64,000 bases of DNA from Magnetovibrio sp. (lineage in GTDB: Bacteria; Pseudomonadota; Alphaproteobacteria; Rhodospirillales; Magnetovibrionaceae), in assembly GCA_026196495.1 (NCBI GenBank), contig JAPHSY010000033.1:62001-126000 (forward strand), given 5' to 3'. A program made the translations under genes and the position numbers. Each line of letters begins with the position of its first letter. Position 1 is the first letter of the stretch. Below are positions 45,621-54,055 of this stretch, one piece after another. The notes beneath the pieces are model-generated. The model was not told the origin of the DNA and did not search any database. It saw only the letters and a list, made by a program, of their open reading frames with translations.

Positions 45621-46328
45621 ATGAGCGATCACGAAGATCTCATCGTTGAACCACATGAACGCAAGTTGGATGGCATTGAGCTGTTGACCGAGGCGCCGCC
45701 TAGTGTTGTGCGTGATCTGGAACAAAAGTGCCGCTGGATCAAGTGCCTGACGAATGAAGTGATTGTTGATCGTGACGATGAAAGCACAGAGGTGTTTTTT
45801 ATTGTCAATGGCCAAGTTAAGGTCATGGATTTTTTAGCCAACGATCAAGAGATTTTATTGGCTGAATTGGGCAGTGGTAGCAGTTTTGGTGAAATGTCGG
45901 CAATTGATTCTTCGCGGCGTTCTGCGCGTGTCAGTGCTTTGGAACATACTGTCTTAGCTGGTCTCAGTAGTAAAGACTTCCGGCATCTGTTGATGGATTG
46001 CCCTGGCATCTCAATCATGTTGTTAAAGCGCTTTGCTGGACTGATCCGGACTTTGAACAATCGTGTTACATCACTGAGTACGCTTAGCCCCCATCAGCGC
46101 GTTTATTACGAATTGTTGCGCATGTCGGAACCCAATGCCCAGGGTGATGGTACATGGATGATTCATTACCTACCCAAACATGAAGAAATAGCCAGTTGGA
46201 GCGGCACATCACGCGAAGATGTTGCTATGGCAATTGGTCATTTGGCGCGTGAAGGTATTGTTGGTCGTAAGCATAAGTCCCTCATCATCAAAGATCATGG
46301 TCGTTTGCAGATGTTGTTAAACCTGTGA
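45621..46328 (+). CDS. Crp/Fnr-family transcription regulator of the Tad locus
   Basis: A 235-residue regulator. The cyclic-nucleotide-binding beta roll (about 30-130) has FGEMSAIDSSRRSARVSAL, aligning with the CRP phosphate-binding cassette (Glu, Arg, Ser kept), so a cyclic nucleotide is a plausible ligand. There are no Fnr-type Cys residues for an Fe-S cluster. The dimerisation helix and a winged helix (about 175-225, HEEIASWSGTSREDVAMAIGHLAREG) follow. It lies between the tadE-tadD-pilZ genes and flp, and two Tad promoter regions carry Crp-like elements, so it probably regulates pilus genes. Ligand and targets are inferred. Confidence 0.92.
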   Translation: MSDHEDLIVEPHERKLDGIELLTEAPPSVVRDLEQKCRWIKCLTNEVIVDRDDESTEVFFIVNGQVKVMDFLANDQEILLAELGSGSSFGEMSAIDSSRRSARVSALEHTVLAGLSSKDFRHLLMDCPGISIMLLKRFAGLIRTLNNRVTSLSTLSPHQRVYYELLRMSEPNAQGDGTWMIHYLPKHEEIASWSGTSREDVAMAIGHLAREGIVGRKHKSLIIKDHGRLQMLLNL

Positions 46329-46385
46329 TGGTCATCATTGGCGGCAATATGGAGCGTCATTAGTATTGTATGAAGTTACCCCGGA

Positions 46386-46400
46386 CACATTGTGAAATTG
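46386..46400 (+). promoter_or_regulatory. Second copy of the Tad-promoter motif upstream of flp
   Basis: CACATTGTGAAATTG matches the motif upstream of tadE (41614-41628) at 14 of 15 positions. Both contain the palindromic core CACA(A/T)TGTG. It lies 244 bases before the flp start, in the 316-base gap that follows the Crp-type gene. The long gap otherwise shows only a CtrA-like site. Confidence 0.55.
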
Positions 46401-46496
46401 TGTGATGATTTGTGTTTGTGTACCTAATGTTTGTAAACTACGGGCGTTTTTTAGTTAGCTGGCCACATCTCTTAGGTGAGAAAATCCAGAAATCCG

Positions 46497-46512
46497 CTAA
46501 CAAAAAGTTAAC
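46497..46512 (+). promoter_or_regulatory. CtrA-like binding site upstream of the Flp pilin gene
   Basis: CTAA-N7-TTAAC (46497-46512) differs from the CtrA consensus TTAA-N7-TTAAC by one base. In Caulobacter the pilA pilin gene is directly CtrA-controlled, so the same is plausible here. It lies 132 bases before the pilin ATG. Confidence 0.5.
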
Positions 46513-46644
46513 GACTTGGTTTCAAAGGGGATTTTGTTACGGGAACCTTGACTTCCCGCTTTCGTTAGGCCACTCTAACCTCACTTGATTGGAGTGTCCG
46601 GTCTTTATTTTAATGGCCTTGAGCAAGACGTAGGAGTTGTGACA

Positions 46645-46821
46645 ATGGCTAAGTTTTCTAAGCTTATGACGCGTTTTAAGAATGACGAATCAGGCGCGAC
46701 CGCCATCGAATATGGCTTGATCGCTGCATTGATCGCGGTTGTTATCATCAGCGCGTTGACTCTCTTGGGTACGTCCCTGGAAAGCAACTTTAACGACGTG
46801 AGCGACAGCCTTAACGGCTAA
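46645..46821 (+). CDS. flp: Flp/PilA type IVb pilin
   Basis: Prepilin of the Flp pilus, 58 residues. A basic leader (MAKFSKLMTRFKNDESG) ends at Gly17, the expected cleavage site, followed by ATAIEYGLIAALIAVVI with Glu at +5, the hallmark of Flp prepilins. The remainder is a short hydrophobic and polar tail. The start is ATG 46645, with TAGGAG upstream; a longer frame beginning at 46585 is rejected. It is a single-gene transcription unit with a strong terminator, consistent with high expression of the major subunit. Confidence 0.95.
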   Translation: MAKFSKLMTRFKNDESGATAIEYGLIAALIAVVIISALTLLGTSLESNFNDVSDSLNG

Positions 46822-46850
46822 TCGATCATATCGCGCTGTTGCGTGAGTTT

Positions 46851-46891
46851 AGAGCCGCCTTTGACCTTAGGGTTGGAGGCGGTTCTTTTTT
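46851..46891 (+). terminator. Strong rho-independent terminator after flp
   Basis: A 16-bp stem with several G-T wobbles (46851-46866 with 46871-46886), a 4-base loop and a T-run. It separates flp from cpaA. Confidence 0.92.
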
Positions 46892-46973
46892 GCCGATATT
46901 GATGATCATTTTGTATACTAATTTGAAGTTAAAGATAAAATCAGACCCTCTGTAAGGGGCGGAGATACTGTAT

Positions 46974-47507
46974 TTGGCCTGGATAAACTCTGTTTTTGTT
47001 TTGGTGTATATGGCGCTGGTGCTTTATGGCGCTTGGTCAGATGCGCGCACATTGCGCATTCCAAACTGGGTTTCCCTAAGCCTTTTGGCAGCCTTTTTTC
47101 CTGCTGTACTCACTGCACAAATTGGCCTGGAAGCCATCGCTTGGCATCTAGCTGCAGGGGTGGTGGTGTTGATCGGCGGTATTGTTTTATTTGCTTTTGG
47201 TCTGTTTGGAGGTGGCGACGCCAAGCTGATGACTGGTGTGGCTTTGTGGCTGGGCTGGGATCAGATGCTTTGGCTACTTGCCGTTATTGTTCTTGTTGGT
47301 GGAATTTTATCAATTTTGGTCATTCTCTTGCGCAAAGGTCTGGGGATTTGGCCTCAGTGGTTGGTGCAATCCGCAAAGGGCTTGTTCGAGCCCAATGCCG
47401 CAGTGCCCTACGGCATTGCCATTGCCGCAGGCGCGTTGATCCTATTGCCGCGATTGGACACGCTTCCACCTGTATGGTTGGATGTTTTTGACTGGGTTAT
47501 GGGCTAG
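46974..47507 (+). CDS. cpaA: Prepilin peptidase CpaA/TadV
   Basis: Type IV prepilin peptidase of the Tad system, 177 residues. Membrane helices and the two catalytic Asp positions are Asp23 (SDARTLRIPNW) and Asp82 (FGGGDAKLM), the standard GxGDxK-type site. It lacks the N-terminal methyltransferase domain, as expected for TadV. The start is TTG 46974 behind GGGGCGGAG. It overlaps the end of the convergent PAP2 gene by 11 bases. Confidence 0.94.
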   Translation: MAWINSVFVLVYMALVLYGAWSDARTLRIPNWVSLSLLAAFFPAVLTAQIGLEAIAWHLAAGVVVLIGGIVLFAFGLFGGGDAKLMTGVALWLGWDQMLWLLAVIVLVGGILSILVILLRKGLGIWPQWLVQSAKGLFEPNAAVPYGIAIAAGALILLPRLDTLPPVWLDVFDWVMG

Positions 47508-48573
47508 CTGCTGGGGGGGCAGGCGGTACAAGCCGTTGGACTAGCCAACCGGATAGCCGCCACGCGATGATGGCACCGATAATGGCGACATAACCATCTA
47601 TGGCGTAGTGCCAACCCAAATGTACAGACCCCACCATAACAATCACTCCATAACCGCCTGCCAGCCATGCGGCCTTGGTGTTGAAACGACGTGCCAAAAA
47701 AAAGATCAGCAAAGCGACACCAACGTGAAGTGACGGCATGGCGGAAATCCCACCACCTAAGCCTGCACGTCCGGTTTCGTATAGCCCCCACAGGTATTCT
47801 TGGGCCAACAGTGCACGGTTGGGGAATTGTTCATGAGCTGCATACAAGTAGGCCATCTGGTCGGCAAAAGGATTAGGACCCGTGACCACCAGTTCGTAAT
47901 AACAAGGCCCCGCAGACGAAAACAATAAAGCACCGATGCTGCCCAAAAACACCCACGCCAAAACAAATGAAATCAGGAATTGCATGCGCAATTCACGATC
48001 TTGGATACGGAACATTTGCCAATAAACGACAAAGATCATTCCGTGCCAAAGGTTGTAGAGATAACTGAATGCCGATGAAACAAATGGATGTCCCAAGATT
48101 GGTTGCAACAGTTCCCACGGGTGGATCCCGCCGTGAAGTGCCAAATCCCATTCCATCAATGTGGTATCCCAAGCAAAGGGGGCTACCTCTGGAATGGATG
48201 TCTTGAAAGATGTGAAAACACTGGAAAACAGCGGCAACAACATCACCGGAATAGCCGCTGCTAGCAAACGTTCAGGTGAAAAAATTTCGCTTTGCCAGAT
48301 TCCTGCCCACAGGCCTTTGGCCCGAAAGGGGCGCACATGCAATGTGTGGTAAGCCGTTTCACCAAATATTCGAAAGCTCGCCATGGCAGCTAAGGGAATG
48401 GCTGCGCCGATGAGGTAGTCCTGAAATACCGGAAGACCAAAAATGTCATGAGCAGCGAGATAATAAACAGCACCGATGCAGTAGGCCATCGTAATGACGA
48501 ACAGCAAGGTGTGATGATGCAATTCTGCTCGCAGGCGTTCTTTCCAGGTCATTGGGGGGCTGGCTTGATGCAC
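47497..48573 (-). CDS. PAP2-superfamily membrane protein (inositol-phosphorylceramide synthase-like)
   Basis: A 358-residue protein with about seven membrane helices. The C-terminal half carries the PAP2 catalytic motifs: the AMPSLHVGVAL segment (conserved Ser/His) and SVHLGWHYAIDGY (His and Asp). PAP2 members are phosphatases or phosphotransferases on lipids. The order of motifs fits the IPC-synthase-like or phosphatidic acid phosphatase group. It starts only 4 bases after the tadC stop and so is probably translated as the last gene of the pilus operon, which is unusual. The substrate is unknown. Confidence 0.85.
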   Translation of the reverse strand: MHQASPPMTWKERLRAELHHHTLLFVITMAYCIGAVYYLAAHDIFGLPVFQDYLIGAAIPLAAMASFRIFGETAYHTLHVRPFRAKGLWAGIWQSEIFSPERLLAAAIPVMLLPLFSSVFTSFKTSIPEVAPFAWDTTLMEWDLALHGGIHPWELLQPILGHPFVSSAFSYLYNLWHGMIFVVYWQMFRIQDRELRMQFLISFVLAWVFLGSIGALLFSSAGPCYYELVVTGPNPFADQMAYLYAAHEQFPNRALLAQEYLWGLYETGRAGLGGGISAMPSLHVGVALLIFFLARRFNTKAAWLAGGYGVIVMVGSVHLGWHYAIDGYVAIIGAIIAWRLSGWLVQRLVPPAPPAASP

Positions 48574-48577
48574 CAGA

Positions 48578-49540
48578 TTAGCCGGCTGAGATGCGGATGG
48601 CGGCTGGACCGATCACCACCATAAACAGAGGAGGCAAGAAAAACAGGATCATTGGCACCGTCAGTTTTGCGGGCAAAGATGCACCTTTTTGCTCCGCAGC
48701 AGCCATACGTGCTTCGCGGCGTTCAAGGGATAGAACTTTCAGGGCTTGACCCACGGGGGTACCGTATTTTTCCGACTGAACCAAGGTGGTGGCTAGGGAT
48801 TTAATTGCAGGCAAACCGGTACGGTCAGCAAAATTCATGTAGGCTTTGTGGCGGTTTCCCAGATATGCAAGTTCAGCAGATGTTAGGCCAAACTCTTGTG
48901 CCAAAATAGGGGACTTATCGCCAATTTCTCGGGTGACGCGGTCAAATGCGCCTTCGACAGACAGTCCGCCTTCAACGCAAATAACCATTAGATCCAAGGC
49001 GTCCGCAAAACCTTTGTTTAGCTCCACTTGGCGTTTTTGTGCTGTGTTCGTAACCATAATTTTCGGAAGATAAAACCCAACCACTGCACCCGCACCCATC
49101 ATCAAGGCTTTAACCGGTAGGGGGTAGGGAAAGTCCTTCCAATTTGAAATTACAATTACAGCAACCAAAAAAGAACCAGTCGCCAGGGTAAGGCGAATGA
49201 AGATAAACATCACTAAAGCATTGGGATTGCGATAACCAGCTTGGGCTAAGCTTTCTTTCAGCTCCTTGTTGGCGAGCGCTTCATCCAGTTTTAAAGCATG
49301 AAGGATTTTCTTCATCACCTCAGCTTTGGTTTGACCTTTGCGATTGCGAATGGATGACCCCTTTGAAGCGAGGCCATCCATTTGTTGTCGCGATAATTCT
49401 TTGCGCCGTGATGAGATCATTTTGACGCGTTTTGAGGTTTCGCCACCCGATAAAAATGGCAGAGCCAATCCCACAACAGTGGCAATTGTGGCCAGTACGG
49501 CCATCCAGACAATTAAAGTTGGTGTTGGAATACCAAACAT
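48578..49540 (-). CDS. tadC: Tad platform protein TadC
   Basis: Inner-membrane platform protein of the type II/IV secretion F family (GspF/TadC). 320 residues with membrane helices near 5-25, 115-150 and at the C-terminus (about 292-312). The conserved GLSVEGAFDRVTREIGDKSP and SLATTLVQSEKYGTPVGQALKVL segments are TadC hallmarks. It works with TadB and the CpaF ATPase to extrude the pilin. Five bases separate it from tadB. Confidence 0.95.
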   Translation of the reverse strand: MFGIPTPTLIVWMAVLATIATVVGLALPFLSGGETSKRVKMISSRRKELSRQQMDGLASKGSSIRNRKGQTKAEVMKKILHALKLDEALANKELKESLAQAGYRNPNALVMFIFIRLTLATGSFLVAVIVISNWKDFPYPLPVKALMMGAGAVVGFYLPKIMVTNTAQKRQVELNKGFADALDLMVICVEGGLSVEGAFDRVTREIGDKSPILAQEFGLTSAELAYLGNRHKAYMNFADRTGLPAIKSLATTLVQSEKYGTPVGQALKVLSLERREARMAAAEQKGASLPAKLTVPMILFFLPPLFMVVIGPAAIRISAG

Positions 49541-49545
49541 TTCTT

Positions 49546-50526
49546 TTAAACCTCGAAATCAATCATCTGTGCCATCACGAAAACCCCCACACCCATCATG
49601 CCCAATCCGATGAACACCAAGTGGATGCCGTCATTGAATAGGGTCGCGACATATGCCGGGTTCACAACGGAAAGCATTGCCAAAACCAAAAATGGCAAAC
49701 TGGCGATGATACCAGCGGAAGACTTAGCTTCTGAACTCAATGCTTTGACTTTATCCTTGATGCGTTTGCGGTCTCGCAAAACTTCGGACAAGTTGTCCAA
49801 AGTATCGGCCAAGTTGCCACCTGTTTGCCTTTGAATTTGCAACACGATTGCAAAAAATTTAAATTCTGGTGTTGGGATGCGTTTCAATGCACGCGCTAAG
49901 ATTTCGTCCAATGTCATGCCTAGGCGTTGGCCTTCGACAATCATCGAAAACTCTTCACCAACGGGGCCTTCAAACTCACGTCCGATAACATTTAGGCATT
50001 CACCAACAGGTAGACCCGAGCGGATACCACGGGTGATGACATCAATGGCTTCAGCAAAGTTTGAGGTAAAAGCTTGCTGGCGTTTGGAGGCCATACGCCC
50101 CAAAATCAATTTTGGCAGCCCTGCACCTGCAACAATGCCTGCCGCAGGAATAGCCAAGGGTGGGGCATTAGCAAGAATGGCACCAACAACGCCGACAATA
50201 CCTAAGATGATACAGCCAATAATGAAAATTGGAATTTCGATCTGCACACCAGCACGAAGCATGGCACCTTTAATCTTATCACCAATAGATTCTTTTGCTT
50301 CTTCTTCGCCAATATTTTTCAGTTTATCTTGAATGCGTTTTTGACGTCGGCTCTCGGCCTTGGCAGAGACACTACCACTGTTGGCAATCGTGCCGATGGC
50401 CTCCATTCGATGTTTGAGGCGTACTTTGGGCTTTATCACCACAGACATCACAATCCCACCCACCAGTATAATGATGCCGATACCAGCACTGATGATGATC
50501 AGAAGTGTTTTAATGTCAAAATCCAT
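49546..50526 (-). CDS. tadB: Tad platform protein TadB
   Basis: Paired inner-membrane platform protein, 326 residues. Membrane helices are near 8-30, 100-130 and at the end. AIDVITRGIRSGLPVGECLNVIGREF and LQIQRQTGGNLADTLDNLSEVLRDR are the family segments. Its position between cpaF (8 bases) and tadC follows the standard Tad order. The start ATG at 50526 gives a normal TadB length. Confidence 0.95.
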   Translation of the reverse strand: MDFDIKTLLIIISAGIGIIILVGGIVMSVVIKPKVRLKHRMEAIGTIANSGSVSAKAESRRQKRIQDKLKNIGEEEAKESIGDKIKGAMLRAGVQIEIPIFIIGCIILGIVGVVGAILANAPPLAIPAAGIVAGAGLPKLILGRMASKRQQAFTSNFAEAIDVITRGIRSGLPVGECLNVIGREFEGPVGEEFSMIVEGQRLGMTLDEILARALKRIPTPEFKFFAIVLQIQRQTGGNLADTLDNLSEVLRDRKRIKDKVKALSSEAKSSAGIIASLPFLVLAMLSVVNPAYVATLFNDGIHLVFIGLGMMGVGVFVMAQMIDFEV

Positions 50527-50534
50527 GGGTAAAG

Positions 50535-52058
50535 CTAGCTCCCCACAAATTGCATGGCTTCAGCCAACTTGGATTCTAGGCCATAGTATCTGGCTTTATC
50601 CCAAAACGACGGACGCATGCCGGTAAATTTATGGCGACCGACCAGATTTCCATTTTCGTCTTCGCCTTCGATTTCGTAAACGCAAATATCTTGCAGCGTC
50701 ACGACTTCGCCTTCCATACCCACGACTTCAGTAAGGTGGGTGATCTTTCGAGAACCATCTCGTAGACGGGCGGCCTGAATAATGATGTGTACAGCACCGG
50801 ATATTTGTTCGCGCATGGCTTTGGATGGCAGGTTGTAACCACCCATCATGATCATGTTTTCAATACGTGATATGGCTTCGCGCGGGTTGTTGGCGTGAAC
50901 CGTACCCATGGAACCATCGTGCCCAGTGTTCATGGCTTGCAATAAGTCAAATGCTTCGGGGCCGCGAACCTCACCAACGATAATCCGTTCAGGGCGCATG
51001 CGCAGACAGTTCTTGACCAAGTCACGCATACTGATTTCACCTTTGCCCTCCAAGTTGGGTGGACGTGTTTCCAGGCGCACCACGTGTGGCTGTTGCAATT
51101 GCAGCTCAGCGGAATCTTCACAGGTAATGATGCGTTCATCACTGTCGATGTGTCCGGTCATACAGTTCAGTAGGGTGGTTTTCCCCGAACCCGTACCGCC
51201 AGAAATCAAACAGTTTAGACGAATGGCAGAAATGACTTCCAACACCGTTTTTAGTTCTGGTGTAATGGATCTAAACTGTAAAAGGTTTTCTAGTGTCAGT
51301 TTGTCTTTCTTAAATTTACGAATGGTCAGTGCGGTACCATCAATTGCCAGAGGTGGGGCGATGACGTTGACGCGAGAACCGTCAGCCAAACGGGCATCAC
51401 AAATAGGGCTGGCTTCGTCAACACGTCGACCAACGGCCGACACGATGCGTTGACAAATGTTCATCAATTGCGCTTGATCCCGGAATTTGACGTCGGTTAT
51501 TTCCATCTTGCCGTTGACTTCGATGTAGGTGACGTCAGGACCATTGACCATTAAGTCTGCGATGTCATCGCGAACCAACAGTGGTTCCAGGGGGCCAAGA
51601 CCCAAGATGTCGTTACAGATATCTTGAATCACAGTTTTTTGTTCTTGCAGAGATAACACAAGGCCGCGCATGGAAATAATTTCGCTGACCATATCGTTGA
51701 TTTCTTCACGCACCTGTTCAGATGTGAGAGAGCTGAGCTCTGTCAAATCAACGGCTTCCATCAAGTCGTTAAAGACATTGACCTTAACTTCGTCGAGTTT
51801 TTCTTTGGCTTCTGCGCTGAGACTGGCTTCCCCAGGTTCTGGGTCGGGTTCTGGTTTTGGTGCGATCTTTTGCTTGGGTTCTGGTTTGGGCTCAGGCTTA
51901 GGTGGGGCAGCCTGGACTTTGGGTTCTGTAGGTTTTTCAGCTTCAGGTTTTGGCTCGGGTGCTGGTGCTGACGCTGGCGCAGCCTTTTCAGCATCCTCAT
52001 CGGATTTTGGTTTTGCTGGGGGAGTGAAACCTCCTGATGATCCGCGTCGTCCAAACAT
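50535..52058 (-). CDS. cpaF: Pilus assembly ATPase CpaF/TadA
   Basis: Motor ATPase of the Tad system (GspE/VirB11 superfamily), 507 residues. An N-terminal Pro/Glu/Lys-rich low-complexity tract (about 15-75) precedes the core. Walker A is GGTGSGKTTLLNC (about residue 287), the Asp box CEDSAELQLQ, Walker B RPERIIVGEVRGPEAFDL, and a His box (MGTVHANN). The long acidic/Pro-rich head is longer than in many homologues. It is followed closely by tadB and tadC. Confidence 0.97.
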   Translation of the reverse strand: MFGRRGSSGGFTPPAKPKSDEDAEKAAPASAPAPEPKPEAEKPTEPKVQAAPPKPEPKPEPKQKIAPKPEPDPEPGEASLSAEAKEKLDEVKVNVFNDLMEAVDLTELSSLTSEQVREEINDMVSEIISMRGLVLSLQEQKTVIQDICNDILGLGPLEPLLVRDDIADLMVNGPDVTYIEVNGKMEITDVKFRDQAQLMNICQRIVSAVGRRVDEASPICDARLADGSRVNVIAPPLAIDGTALTIRKFKKDKLTLENLLQFRSITPELKTVLEVISAIRLNCLISGGTGSGKTTLLNCMTGHIDSDERIITCEDSAELQLQQPHVVRLETRPPNLEGKGEISMRDLVKNCLRMRPERIIVGEVRGPEAFDLLQAMNTGHDGSMGTVHANNPREAISRIENMIMMGGYNLPSKAMREQISGAVHIIIQAARLRDGSRKITHLTEVVGMEGEVVTLQDICVYEIEGEDENGNLVGRHKFTGMRPSFWDKARYYGLESKLAEAMQFVGS

Positions 52059-52129
52059 TTTTTGATCGTCTATCCATATGTTTGCCAGTGGCCCGATTTA
52101 CGGCACTGAATATTGTACGCTATGTTGCC

Positions 52130-53326
52130 CTATTTTTTGAGCAAAGATGCAAGCAATCCACCTTTGGATTTTTTCGCTAAATCTGTTTTGGTTTCTTTGC
52201 CACTGACCAATTGCGCTAAGGTTTGCACAATGGCTGTGCTGTCGGCTTTCGCTGCAACCGCACGCAACAATTCACCATTATTCATGGCGGCACTAAATGA
52301 ATCGCCATCAAAGGGGATGCTCAATGATGGTTTGGTGCCCAAGACATCGGTGAATTCCTTTTCACTCAATGCACCTTTTTTCAGCTCTCCCACTTTATTC
52401 AAAATCAAACGCGTGGGGGCTTCCATACCCCGATTGGGGGCCAGAAATTCAAAAAGGTTTTTACCGTCTCTCAAATTGTAAAGATCGGGCGTGCCAACAA
52501 TGACCGTGTCATCCGCATCGACAAGCATGTCTTGAACCCAAGGGTTCCACATGTGCGGAATGTCTAAGACCACATAACTGGCCATTTGCTTGATGACTTT
52601 CAACACCATTTCTAATGCTTGTGGCGTGATTTCAATGCCGCTGTTGAGGTTACCTGGCGCGCATAACAAAGATACGTTTTTCGCACCAGATTCCAAATAA
52701 CGCATCATCAGCGGTTCATCCATGGAGCCCGCTTGGGCAATGGCATCTGCAACCGTTTGTGCAGGTTGAAGGTTATAGCTCAATGCGGCGGTGCCGAAGG
52801 CAATGTCCAAATCGACTAAGATCACGTCTTCATTATAAAGCTGTGCTAACTCACTCGCCACATTATGGGCCAGTTCTGAACTGCCAACGCCGCCACGCAT
52901 GCCGAAAAAGGCGATGGTTCGGCTTTTGGCATTCATGGCTTTTTCGGCAAAGGCGTCGACAACGGAAGCTTTGAGTTCTTCGCCTGTTACAGTTTCCAAG
53001 AAGTATTGGCTGATGCCTTGATCTATCAATGTTTTGAAAAGATTGATGTCGTTTTCAGCACCAATCAAAATTACCCGTGTACCTGGTTGGCAAACATCGG
53101 CCAAAGCATTGAGCTCATCGAACAACGCATCGTCTTGTGCTGTGGTTTCAATGATCAGGAGCTCGGGTGTTGAGTGTTGGGATAAAAAATTCAAAGCCGC
53201 TGCCATACCGCCTTCTTCTACGTTTAGGGTGGAACGTAGAAACAAGCGATCATCGCCCAATTCATGGACTGCGTTGCGTACAGCATCAGTCAGAATAAAT
53301 GCACCAATGTTGATTCTCAGGATCAA
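52130..53326 (-). CDS. cpaE: CpaE/TadZ localisation ATPase with deviant Walker A
   Basis: MinD/ParA-like protein that places Tad pili at the pole, 398 residues. An N-terminal receiver-like domain (about 1-120), with Glu60 at the acceptor position instead of Asp, precedes an ATPase domain. The P-loop is GMRGGVGSSELA (about 142-153), where the usual Lys of GKS/T is Ser, giving a deviant site as reported for other TadZ proteins. The switch Asp lies in VDLDIAFGTAAL. The start is TTG 53326 behind GAGGAGG. A 71-base gap with no gene separates it from cpaF. Confidence 0.94.
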   Translation of the reverse strand: MILRINIGAFILTDAVRNAVHELGDDRLFLRSTLNVEEGGMAAALNFLSQHSTPELLIIETTAQDDALFDELNALADVCQPGTRVILIGAENDINLFKTLIDQGISQYFLETVTGEELKASVVDAFAEKAMNAKSRTIAFFGMRGGVGSSELAHNVASELAQLYNEDVILVDLDIAFGTAALSYNLQPAQTVADAIAQAGSMDEPLMMRYLESGAKNVSLLCAPGNLNSGIEITPQALEMVLKVIKQMASYVVLDIPHMWNPWVQDMLVDADDTVIVGTPDLYNLRDGKNLFEFLAPNRGMEAPTRLILNKVGELKKGALSEKEFTDVLGTKPSLSIPFDGDSFSAAMNNGELLRAVAAKADSTAIVQTLAQLVSGKETKTDLAKKSKGGLLASLLKK

Positions 53327-53410
53327 GAGAACCTCCTCAAATCACAAGGGAGGGAGCTGTGAAGGTGTTTACGAGCATATGTCGAGTTTATCTTCATTTC
53401 TGCGATCCCA

Positions 53411-54049
53411 TTATTCATCGCTATCGAACAAGCGCGTCTTAGCCGCACCAGATTGATGATTGAAAATAGCAGCATCGGAGCGGCTTGCATTCTTACCAGT
53501 GGCAGGTTTCGTTTTAATCAGTGCATTAGGATCAGAAACCATTTCACCGATATTGCGTTGTACGGAACACCCAAAATTACTGTGCAGCTTGCTGCTGGGC
53601 ACAAATGTTGGGGATGTGCTCCAATCTCCGCATTCAGGTGAAACGGCTTTTGAAGCCATGAAGCTCAACAATGTATTTGGAGCTTTCAAAGTGTTTGATC
53701 GCGTGAGGATAAATTCACCTTCGCGAAGGCCATGATTCATAAGGACGTCACGGGCAAGGGCTGGCTGTGTTGTTTCTACGGTAACATGTGATTTGCCCCG
53801 TTGGACAAAGGTACGCAAAAAACCTCTGAACTTTTCAGCATCAACAGGGGACAGGGCCGTGCCAGATGACGGTAGTGTGATGGTTACTGCAATGGGTTCG
53901 CTGGCGACTTGGATTCTATGGTTTTGACGATAATCATGTCCCTCACGTGGGTTTTTGTCTGCACATGCCGTAATGATCAAAGCACATGCACCCATAAGGG
54001 TAAAACGGCACATTTTTGTAAAGAGTTGCGTTGTGTCAGAATTGCTCAT
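53411..54049 (-). CDS. cpaD: CpaD-family pilus lipoprotein
   Basis: A 212-residue CpaD-like protein. The signal peptide ends in a lipobox, LIITAC (near residue 29). CpaD family segments follow: HRIQVASEPIAVTITLP, SHVTVETTQPALARDVLMNHGL and FGCSVQRNIGEMVSDPNALI. In Caulobacter CpaD is an outer-membrane lipoprotein with the CpaC secretin. It follows cpaC by 6 bases. Confidence 0.9.
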   Translation of the reverse strand: MSNSDTTQLFTKMCRFTLMGACALIITACADKNPREGHDYRQNHRIQVASEPIAVTITLPSSGTALSPVDAEKFRGFLRTFVQRGKSHVTVETTQPALARDVLMNHGLREGEFILTRSNTLKAPNTLLSFMASKAVSPECGDWSTSPTFVPSSKLHSNFGCSVQRNIGEMVSDPNALIKTKPATGKNASRSDAAIFNHQSGAAKTRLFDSDE

Positions 54050-54055
54050 AACTGC

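Noticed and set aside
50908-51453. Plus-strand frame of 181 codons opposite cpaF
   Set aside because: It is antisense to the Walker and Asp-box coding region of cpaF, with no independent support.
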